DNA of 50,513 bases, from assembly GCA_027026255.1 (NCBI GenBank), contig JALVOT010000002.1:1-50513 (forward strand). Reading direction: 5' to 3'. The stretch is from Caldifarciminota bacterium (GTDB lineage Bacteria > Hydrothermota > Tepidihabitantia > SM23-42). How positions within the stretch are numbered: position 1 is the first letter of the stretch; every line of letters starts with the position of its first letter. Position numbers and translations under genes: made by a program. The notes beneath the pieces are model-generated. The model saw only the letters and a program-made list of their open reading frames with translations, was not told where the DNA came from and did not search any database. This document shows, one piece after another, positions 35,701-42,500 of this stretch.

Positions 35701-35899
35701 CGGCTCCTTCAAATTCAAGTTCAACTGTAGCAGATAGGTTGTCAAAACGGTGGCTTATTTCAGAGAGGGCCTCGGTTCCATGCTGAAGGCTATTCTCTAT
35801 TTCCCGGCCGGTTTCAAGTAAATTCTTGAAACTTGCATTATATTCCTCAAGCGGTGTCCTTAAGTGACTGATAACCCTTTCTCTTAAATTCTCAGACAT
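32753..35899 (-). CDS. Soluble double-MCP receptor fused to a family-5 peptide-binding domain
   Basis: This 1048-residue protein has no signal peptide or membrane helix. Long coiled coils contain two degenerate MCP hairpin tips: residues about 131-167 (ending AGKRGRGFEVIAREMTNLV) and about 415-454 (YAGIESARGGEYAPSLGIV). Both resemble the canonical NAAIEAARAGExGRGFAVVA tip but lack several of its residues. From about residue 585 the protein is a full SBP_bac_5 (OppA/DppA-like) domain, with EPITLDPA, the DGTQWDFYLKRNVKFHNG block, GAGPFRL and the usual C-terminal half. A binding domain that is normally extracytoplasmic is thus joined to an apparently cytoplasmic receptor. I start at the ATG at 35899 because a perfect -35 box lies inside the longer frame to 35962. 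Confidence 0.9.
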   Translation of the reverse strand: MSENLRERVISHLRTPLEEYNASFKNLLETGREIENSLQHGTEALSEISHRFDNLSATVELEFEGAAVFDQQIKKMKEILEQTITRVDQSLKISNRISEDLQMVAQTFDQIHKEGVQLDDTIKNINTVSESIEVASRNAGITAFHAGKRGRGFEVIAREMTNLVRSSRIPTNLIPDVSKKIIQEVVNLGHDLLGVSKLVFELKQINKEFSDITDELLVLIPGVEANIKTISDSVAEQKALHNHLIKENQKLSQRIDEIYDTARFSAVLEISLGTIFRHINNIRKALLEVKDNSSFAHIYNSLRIALTNTRKSYDKSTETTVIQNVSKIGREFSERPILQFVSETNHLLKITKDIAEELKNWLKTNKLGTDVLSRGKDFYENILKILTSLNLKINSMKTIVYEIDLPLSDLKRIMERSRILGLYAGIESARGGEYAPSLGIVTKEIKSLSQKTAEFVSEIAEIKNEMIKNFQHLSDLLLRSLSDVEQGISFLKSAITSFVENKNLLENLDTLIGEMVESTSKMIEQCNDLGAKFRLIKEEYSKIEKKFPQYFKAAESSSRTSEKILTMLKNYDKDILILKKEYKTIVFRMSVEPITLDPAIKTDARSHEVIEQTFTGLLTFDSTNNLIPAIAEYFTVSKDGTQWDFYLKRNVKFHNGQTLTAKNVLDTIRRIRKGPNFAFIDYIDDMIVVDDYRIRFILKYPYLPFLANLASGVCDVVPDNFNPESPIGAGPFRLIEWNKGKELIFEDFEDFFDGRPPIDQIIVKIIKDDNEAIELFRRGKIDIMQLTSNMIEEFAEDEIVSGSVLSTYYLGINVQMDTPFKDKRVRQALNYTLDREYYCRNILKGQAVPARGIFPPGLSSFNPEIKGYSYNLDRARELMREAGFGSGLNQEYELDIRDSATLIQRAEYLKKCFKKIGINVVINPMPWKEFLEKGYKGKSLLCTKSWLSDNGDPDNFLFPLFHSRSFGSPGNTSFYKNPRVDEMIEKARSEPNIKQRIRLYQKAEQIIVEDAPWVFISHGVESYVKNKRIGGFNVDPFGIIRFRNLWVE

Positions 35900-35907
35900 A
35901 TATTTTA

Positions 35908-35935
35908 ATTGTATTAAATTTTTCGAGAATGTCAA
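35908..35935 (-). promoter_or_regulatory. Promoter of the chemosensory operon, predicted leaderless
   Basis: TTGACA at 35935-35930, a 16-base spacer and TACAAT at 35913-35908 (5 of 6). Eight bases separate it from the ATG at 35899. It lies inside the longer in-frame extension of the receptor gene, which supports the shorter protein start. Confidence 0.78.
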
Positions 35936-36048
35936 GAAGGAAGTGTAAATGTTGACCGACATTGTTGCCAGTTTAGATATAAAAGGGATTTAAGAAAAAT
36001 GCTTGAAATAATAGGTTAACGGGTCTAAACGGGGTTGTAAGGAGCAGT

Positions 36049-36297
36049 ATGGTTATGCATCGCCCGGTTACCGGACGGATTGAATTGTATATCCCTTATG
36101 GTGCCGGGATTGAAGATATACTATAATATCCAATGCAGATACCGGGGACAACAAGATACCGAATTGATTATGCTGAAGAGGTTTTGCCCGAACTTAATAG
36201 AAACATCGCCTTATTGGCGCTGGTAATCCCGGGTAATTTCAGTAGTGGTTTTTCCTGAAAAGATGGTAAGGATGTGTATGCACATTACAGAAGTTAA
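36049..36297 (+). pseudogene. Decayed copy of the unrecognised gene at the left edge
   Basis: One continuous frame runs from ATG 36049 to TAA 36295-36297 but is broken by two in-frame stops (TAA after GAGIEDIL, TGA after SSGFS). The part from about 36169 aligns codon by codon to 3-140. The TGA corresponds to the TGG Trp codon there. A GGAG-like site (36041-36044) precedes the ATG. The family is unrecognised. It ends 4 bases before the 3' end of tRNA-Phe, a position typical of integrated element remnants, although no integrase is present. Confidence 0.6.
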
Positions 36298-36301
36298 AAA
36301 A

Positions 36302-36374
36302 TGCCAGGACGCAGAATCGAACTGCGGACACCCGGATTTTCAGTCCGGTGCTCTACCAACTGAGCTATCCTGGC
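36302..36374 (-). tRNA. tRNA-Phe (GAA)
   Basis: The minus strand folds as a normal cloverleaf: acceptor GCCAGGA pairing with TCCTGGC, D-arm TAGCTCAGTTGGTAGAGCA, anticodon loop CTGAAAA (anticodon GAA) and T-arm with GTTCGATTC. The discriminator is A, and the CCA end is not encoded (TTT follows). A good promoter lies upstream. Confidence 0.97.
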
Positions 36375-36385
36375 AACAACAATAG

Positions 36386-36413
36386 ATTTTATTCAGATTT
36401 TACAAATTGTCAA
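36386..36413 (-). promoter_or_regulatory. Promoter of tRNA-Phe
   Basis: TTGACA at 36413-36408, a 16-base spacer, and TAAAAT at 36391-36386. Eleven bases separate it from the tRNA 5' end, so a short 5' leader would be removed by RNase P. Confidence 0.75.
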
Positions 36414-36739
36414 TGGGTAAATTAACTTATTCATCTGCCCACCATATCAATTCAGAAAAACTGAAGAAATTTATTAATATATGCAGGAAGTGACAAACTC
36501 CCTGGCAAAAATAAGATAAGATACCGTGCCAGACTCTAATCGTCAGGCATTAAGGTTTTCGGGATTTAAAGGATGGTTTGTTATTTAATCGTTTGCGTTT
36601 ATCTTCGGTTAAGAAAGTGGCAAAGATGTTATTAGCTGGTGTTTTAGCCTATCTTTTTGTATTGATTATACTGAAATACCATTACAATTAATCAGAATGC
36701 ACAATGAAAAAAGCGGCGAGGAGTCAGGTCCAGCATACC
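36414..36739. other. Intergenic region between tRNA-Phe and the NHL gene
   Basis: About 325 bases with no supported gene. A 21-codon frame at 36626-36691 would encode one hydrophobic helix but lacks a ribosome binding site. GATTTAAAGGAT near 36563 is also found near 18655. Nothing else was identified. Confidence 0.4.
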
Positions 36740-36767
36740 TTGACAACTGAAGAAAATTATCTATAAT
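36740..36767 (+). promoter_or_regulatory. Consensus promoter of the NHL-PorV operon, predicted leaderless
   Basis: TTGACA at 36740-36745, a 16-base spacer and TATAAT at 36762-36767, both perfect. The GTG at 36776 is 8 bases and the ATG at 36779 is 11 bases beyond the -10 box, so at most a few untranslated bases precede either start. Confidence 0.8.
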
Positions 36768-36775
36768 CAAATTCA

Positions 36776-38062
36776 GTGATGTTTTTTTTATTATTGATCT
36801 TTTTTAGTCATCAGCCAAGGACCCTTGCGGTTCCGCCTTTCAAACATACCTTAGGGTTTTATCGGGCTTCAAAATATTATCTTCAACTCTTTCTCGGTCC
36901 GGGTTACGACTATGATGACCCTCAGGGTATTGCCGCAGTAAAACTGAAGGAACTGGATAATCCCAGGACATCAAGGGATGATGATGAACTTACCGTTTTT
37001 GCGGTGAATGCCGGCGCCGGCCAGATTGTGTATAATGTTGGTCTGATGTCGGTGCGGATATTCGGTAATAAAAAAATCTTTTCCCAACCCAGGGGGATTA
37101 CTGCAAACCGTGATGGTCTGGTTGCAGTAGCGGATTTTGGCAATAGGAGGGTGGTGAAGTTACAATATAAAAAGGGTAAACTTAAAATTGTCGGTGAAAT
37201 TCATACACCGGGTCGTCCGTTTGATCTCTGTTTTGATTCTCAGAACAACCTCTATGTAACTGATTATGATAGTTCAAAAGTCTATGTCTTTTCTGCCCGG
37301 GATTCACTGTTAAGAAGTTTTGGAAGAACGGGTAGGGCAGAGGGGGAGATTTATCATCCGATGGGGATTGAGGTTATTGATGGAAAGGCAAAACATAATT
37401 ATTATAAAGATGCATTTATTGTAATAACCGATGATGATGGTAAGCGTATTACACGGTTCTCCCTGCAGGGTAGATATCTTGGTTCAGTGAACAATTTTGA
37501 CCTGGGCCTTGTTGAGGCGCATTTTTTATATGTTGCGATTGATTATTTTGATTGTATTTATGTCACCGATGAGGTAAATAATCAGGTCCATAAATTTGAC
37601 CATTATCTTCACTATATCATATCCGAAGGTAGAAAAGGAACCGGAGAGGGCGAATTCTCTTCACCCCGAGGAATAACAATCTGGAGACGATATGGTCAGG
37701 TTTTTATTGCCGAGAAAGAAGGCGGTCAGTATCTCTGGATTGCCGCCGATGGTTTTGTTGTGGGAAGTTATCCGGAGGTTTTTACCCGGAAATTGCCGGG
37801 AACGACACTTGCAATATATCTAACCGGTGAATCAAAGCTTTATATTACAGTTGTGAATCAGAGAGGTGAGAAGGTGCGTGATTTACTTAATGGATTGAGA
37901 AGACCGCCTGGTGAGTTTCTTATCTTCTGGGATGGATACGATAATAAAGGTCAGATTGTGCCACCGGGTAATTATCAATTTATTATTAAATTACGGGCTG
38001 CCCATGGTCATGGAAGAAGATTAAAGAAGGTTCTGAAAGCAGAAGTAAGATGTCGTGCATAG
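36776..38062 (+). CDS. Exported NHL-repeat beta-propeller with FlgD-like Ig C-terminus
   Basis: The 428-residue protein starts with a very short hydrophobic signal (MMFFLLLIFF). Several NHL-type blades follow, with repeated patterns such as FSQPRGITANRDGLVAVADFGNRR and SPRGITIWRRYGQVFIAEKE. The C-terminal 75 residues form a FlgD-type Ig-like fold (LLNGLRRPPGEFLIFWDGYD, then GNYQFIIKL). FlgD-Ig ends are common in surface or secreted proteins of FCB-related bacteria. The function is unknown; a surface or periplasmic binding platform is likely. The GTG at 36776 fits the leaderless spacing best, with the ATG at 36779 as the alternative. It overlaps the next gene by 13 bases. Confidence 0.78.
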   Translation: MMFFLLLIFFSHQPRTLAVPPFKHTLGFYRASKYYLQLFLGPGYDYDDPQGIAAVKLKELDNPRTSRDDDELTVFAVNAGAGQIVYNVGLMSVRIFGNKKIFSQPRGITANRDGLVAVADFGNRRVVKLQYKKGKLKIVGEIHTPGRPFDLCFDSQNNLYVTDYDSSKVYVFSARDSLLRSFGRTGRAEGEIYHPMGIEVIDGKAKHNYYKDAFIVITDDDGKRITRFSLQGRYLGSVNNFDLGLVEAHFLYVAIDYFDCIYVTDEVNNQVHKFDHYLHYIISEGRKGTGEGEFSSPRGITIWRRYGQVFIAEKEGGQYLWIAADGFVVGSYPEVFTRKLPGTTLAIYLTGESKLYITVVNQRGEKVRDLLNGLRRPPGEFLIFWDGYDNKGQIVPPGNYQFIIKLRAAHGHGRRLKKVLKAEVRCRA

Positions 38063-38949
38063 TTAGAATACTGATTTTACCATTTCTCCTCTCGGCGACA
38101 AAATATGCTGGAGAATTTCAGGACCTTGGGGTTGGAGCGCGTTCCTGCGCAATGGGTGGGGCAGGTGTTGTTCAGAGCGTTGATCCATCCGTGCTTTATT
38201 TTAATCCTGCGGCTTCTTATTATACAGCCCGGAGTTTATTAATTATGCATGCGGAGAATTTTGCCGGTCTGGTTAAGAATGATTTTGCCGGGATTGTTTT
38301 TTCGAGGTTAAATAGCACATTTGGTGGAGCAATTCAATATCTCGCAGTTGATGGTATTAAATTGACCCGACTTCCTGATAGTAACTCACCGGTCGGCAAT
38401 AATAATAGACCGATTGCCTATGATACAGCAGGAACCAAGGATATTGTTCTTTATATCAATGGTGCGCGGGGCAATAGGCATCTCGCCCTTGGTGTTAACA
38501 TCAAGGTATTCTATCGGGATTTGAGTGTGATAACGGGTGCCGGTGGTGGTATGGACTTTGGTGCTGTAGTTAGAAACCATCACTTTAGATTTGGTATTTC
38601 ACTCCGCGATTTTGTCCTGGCACCAATCATCTGGAGCAACGGCACCAGGGAGACAATAGCCACCAAACTTACCGCCGGTGTTGCATCGATTGTGCCGATT
38701 GAGAAATTTAATTCAAAAATTAATTTAGAAATTGATTTTATAAAATATTTTGATATTGAAGGATTTGATTTGAACGCCGGAATAGAATTCGCCTTCCGCA
38801 GTCTGGTTTATGCCAGAGCCGGTAGCAATGGTGGAAGATTTACCATCGGTGCCGGTATCGGCTACCGCCGATTCTATCTGGATTATGCATTTATCACTCA
38901 TACTGATTTACACGGTTCAAATAAGATTTCTGCGGTGTTAAGATTTTGA
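38050..38949 (+). CDS. PorV/PorQ-family outer-membrane beta-barrel protein
   Basis: The 299-residue protein has an N-terminal export signal (ILILPFLLSA) and then the family signature FQDLGVGARSCAMGGAGVV and DPSVLYFNPAASYY. Alternating hydrophobic and polar strands continue to a C-terminal strand ending in Phe (KISAVLRF), as expected for an outer-membrane barrel. PorV helps release substrates of type IX secretion in Bacteroidetes, while the wider family is found in bacteria without proven T9SS. Its overlap with the NHL/FlgD-Ig gene suggests a joint role at the cell surface. Confidence 0.83.
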   Translation: MSCIVRILILPFLLSATKYAGEFQDLGVGARSCAMGGAGVVQSVDPSVLYFNPAASYYTARSLLIMHAENFAGLVKNDFAGIVFSRLNSTFGGAIQYLAVDGIKLTRLPDSNSPVGNNNRPIAYDTAGTKDIVLYINGARGNRHLALGVNIKVFYRDLSVITGAGGGMDFGAVVRNHHFRFGISLRDFVLAPIIWSNGTRETIATKLTAGVASIVPIEKFNSKINLEIDFIKYFDIEGFDLNAGIEFAFRSLVYARAGSNGGRFTIGAGIGYRRFYLDYAFITHTDLHGSNKISAVLRF

Positions 38950-39521
38950 TAAAATCCGAGGTTTTCAGAAAACTCTTAAATCTCTGGGCGATATTTATCT
39001 CCATCATATATTATATTGCCCCGGTTTACAAGGGCAGAATGCTTTTATTGATTGTTTGTGTTATTATTGTAGTGGTTGATTTTATGAGATTGCATTTGGA
39101 TGGAATCAAAGAGGCCTTTATCCTTTTTTTTGGTTCATTTCTCCGGCGTCATGAATTTACTCGATTGAGCGGTGCTACTTATCTACTATTAGGATGTTTG
39201 ATTACTTCATTACTTTACAGCAAAATCATTGTTGTTGCTTCCTGTGCATTTATTATTGTCGGGGATACATTTGCTGCACTCTTCGGTCAGAATATAAAGG
39301 GCCCGAGGTTATTTAAAAAGAAGACCCTGATCGGAAGTCTGGGATTTTTTCTTTCCACCCTGTGTGTAATTTTGGTAATGTATAAATTTACCCGGCCCTT
39401 TCATTTTAATCAACTTCTGATCGGCGCAATTGCCGCGACTATATTTGAGGCATTGCCGTTGCCCTGGAACGATAACTTTGCCGTGCCTATTATGACCGGG
39501 GCGGTGATGAGTTTACTCTAA
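38946..39521 (+). CDS. Dolichol kinase/Dgk1-family CTP-dependent membrane kinase
   Basis: The 191-residue integral membrane protein has six or more hydrophobic helices and the family blocks GDTFAALFG, KKTLIGSLGFF and EALPLPWNDNFAVPI, which match the GD(A/T)xAA..G, K(S/T)xxGSxxF and E(A/S)L....DN pattern of SEC59/DGK1/VTE5 proteins. These phosphorylate isoprenoid alcohols or diacylglycerol with CTP; the bacterial substrate is unknown. The start is TTG at 38946, overlapping the previous stop as TTGA. It is the last gene before the convergent rpoC operon. Confidence 0.78.
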   Translation: MIKSEVFRKLLNLWAIFISIIYYIAPVYKGRMLLLIVCVIIVVVDFMRLHLDGIKEAFILFFGSFLRRHEFTRLSGATYLLLGCLITSLLYSKIIVVASCAFIIVGDTFAALFGQNIKGPRLFKKKTLIGSLGFFLSTLCVILVMYKFTRPFHFNQLLIGAIAATIFEALPLPWNDNFAVPIMTGAVMSLL

Positions 39522-39527
39522 AAAATT

Positions 39528-39551
39528 AGGGGGGACATTAATATCCCCCCT
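39528..39551 (-). terminator. Intrinsic terminator of the rpoBC operon
   Basis: AGGGGGGA (39528-39535) pairs with TCCCCCCT (39544-39551) over an 8-base loop. On the minus strand the hairpin is followed by AATTTTTT, a good U-tract. On the plus strand the following bases are less T-rich, but it may also stop the converging operon. Confidence 0.9.
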
Positions 39552-39575
39552 GACTTTCTATTAATCATTATTAGA

Positions 39576-42500
39576 TTACATTGCCTGAGCCTCAGTCTTT
39601 TTCGGTTCCAGAGTTATCTTCTGATAGCTTTTTAGTCCGGTACCGGCTGGGATTATGCGTCCAACAATGACATTTTCTTTAAGACCTTCCAGCTTATCAA
39701 GTTTTCCGCTCACCGCAGCATCAGCCAGAACCTTGGTTGTTTCCTGAAAACTTGATGCCGAAAAGAAAGATTCAGTTGATAATGCGGCTCTTGTAATACC
39801 CAGAAGAATCGGTCGGTATGTCGCCGGTTTTTTGCCTTCCATTAATGCCTGCTGATTGATTTCAATAACCCGGCGTTTATCAACGATTTCGCCCCCAACA
39901 AACGGCGTGTGGCCGGGTTCTTCAATCTTGACCCTCTGTAGCATCTGACGAACAATAACCTCAATATGTTTATCATCAATCTTTACATCCTGGATTCGGT
40001 AGACCTCAAGTATTTCGTTTACTAAGAAGCGCTGGGTCTCCATCGGTCCTTTTATCCTTAAAATATCGTGGGCATCTATGGCACCTTCGCATAGGGGGTC
40101 ACCAGCACGCACTGCTTCACCGGAGTGGACCTTAAGATAACGGGTTGTCGATATCTTGTAGGTCCGGGCATCACCGACTTCAGGGGTGACTATAACTTTC
40201 CAGTAACCTTTTTCTTCTTCAACATCGCAGATTCCATCAATTTCAGTAACGACTGCCGGATTTTTAACCTGTTTCGCCTCAAATAGTTCTTCAACCCGGG
40301 GTAGACCGCCGGTTATGTCTTTACTCTTTCCAATCTCTTTGGGAATCCTTGCAATTAATGTTCCGGGATGAATTTTATCTCCATCCTTGACTAAAAGATA
40401 AGTGCCGGCCGGAATTGAGAAGGTTTTGAGAACCTTATCGTTTTTGCCTATGATATTGATCTTGGGATGATGGTGTCTTATTCTATCTTCAACAATAATG
40501 AGTTGTTTTCCACCCGACCTTTCATCAACCCAGTTCTCCTGTAGTGTTACACCGGGTATGATATCCAGATATTTTACCCTGCCGCCCACCGGGGATACGA
40601 TGGGGATTGAATAGGGGTCCCATTCAAATAGTGTATCACCAGGTTTGACTGTGGATTTTGCGGTTACATAGATAATTGCGCCGATTGGAATATTATAACT
40701 GATTTTTCTGCCGTTTCCCTTTATGATCATCTTACCCTTATCATTTAGCGTTATCTGGTAGCCGTCGGGTCTTTTAACCGCCGTAAGATTTTCAAAACTT
40801 ACCTTGCCGGAAAATTCTGCAGTCCTTGATGTACTTTCGGCTATCCTCAGTGCAACACCTCCACCATGGAATGTTCTCAGGGTAAGCTGGGTTCCCGGTT
40901 CACCGATTGATTGGGCAGCAATGACTCCAACCGCCTCACCGATTTCAACCATTTTGCCCGTAGCCAGATTTCTGCCGTAGCATTTTGCACAAAGTCCAAC
41001 CGGTGCCTCGCAGGTGAGGATTGAGCGGACCTTAACTTTTTCAATACCGCATTTTTCAATCTTGAGTGCCGCTTCATTGGAGATTTCCTGACCGCCTTTA
41101 ACAAGAATCTCATTTGTGACCTGGTCAATAACATCAACCAACGCAACCCTTCCGGCAATCCTTTCGTTTAAAGCCTCAACAATTTTTTCTCCTTCTTTCA
41201 AGGCGCTGATTTCCTGACCCATAATTGTTCCACAATCTTCCATTGTAATTGTTACATTCTGAGCCACATCAACAAGTCTTCTTGTGAGATATCCGGCATC
41301 TGCGGTCTTCAGTGCGGTATCAGCAAGTCCTTTCCTGGCGCCATGGGTAGAAATAAAGTATTCAAGTACGGAAAGTCCTTCTTTACACGAGCTCTTGATG
41401 GGTGTTTCAATGATTTGAACCGCCGTAACCCTTCGCTGGGGCTTGGACATAAGCCCTCTGAGACCGCATATCTGGCAGGCTTGATTTCTTGACCCCCTTG
41501 CTCCAGAATCTACCATCATATACAGTGGGTTGAATCCATTACGGTTTTTTTGCAGTTCTTTAATCAGGTCTTCTTCAATCTGCATTGCCGCTCTGGTCCA
41601 GGTATCAATAACTTTATTGTAGCGTTCGGTCTCGGATATGAGTCCAACCTTATGTGCCTTGTTTATTTCCATAACCTCCCGGGTGCTTTGTTTCCAGATA
41701 TCTTCTTTTGTTGATAAGGTTATCATATCATCGATGCCGATTGTTAATCCCGATATTGTGGCGATTTCAAAGCCGACTTTTTTAAGGTTATCCAGCAGTT
41801 CTATGGTTTTTTCGGTTCCTAATTTATTTAGGCATTCATCAACGATTTCAGAGAGCCTTTTTTTATTCGCTTCGATATTTTTGAATCTGAGTTCCGGCGG
41901 CAATAATTCATTGAACAATACGCGGCCCGGGGTCGTATCCATTATTTTACCATTAAATTTATATTTTATCGGTTCGTGGAAGGTGAGGCTGTTTTTAAAG
42001 AGTGCCATATTGATTTCATCAACCGAACTTATTAATTTTGGTTTCCTGTTTTTGGGTAGAGGTCTAAATTTAGTCAGATAATGTAGACCGATTACAATGT
42101 CCTGGGTAGGGGAAACCAGGGCACGACCATTGGCTGGAGAACGTATGTTGTGGATTGAGAGCATCAGAAGCAGAGATTCCATAAGTGCCTCAGGTGAAAG
42201 TGGGACATGAACACTCATTGTATCACCATCAAAGTCTGCATTATATGGGACGCAGACGCTGGGATGGATGGTGATGGCGCGGCCCTCTCTTAATACCGGA
42301 AGAAATGCCTGGATTGATACACGATGCAGGGTCGGTGCACGATTTAATAGGACCGGATGGTCCCGGATGATTTCGTCGAGGATTTCATAAACTTCAGTAG
42401 AACGCGCCCGGACTAAACGACGGGCACTTCTTTCTGAATCGACAATACCGCGTTCTTCAAGTTTACGCACAATCATCGGTTTGAATAATTCCAGCGCCAT

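Noticed and set aside
35900-35962. Longer N-terminus for the chemoreceptor
   Set aside because: The extension contains a -35/-10 promoter pair and no ribosome binding site; the start at 35899 fits the leaderless pattern seen elsewhere.
36626-36691. A 21-codon frame encoding one hydrophobic helix (MLLAGVLAYLFVLIIL core)
   Set aside because: No ribosome binding site or promoter lies near it, and AT-rich DNA often yields such frames. Conservation in relatives would be needed to support it.
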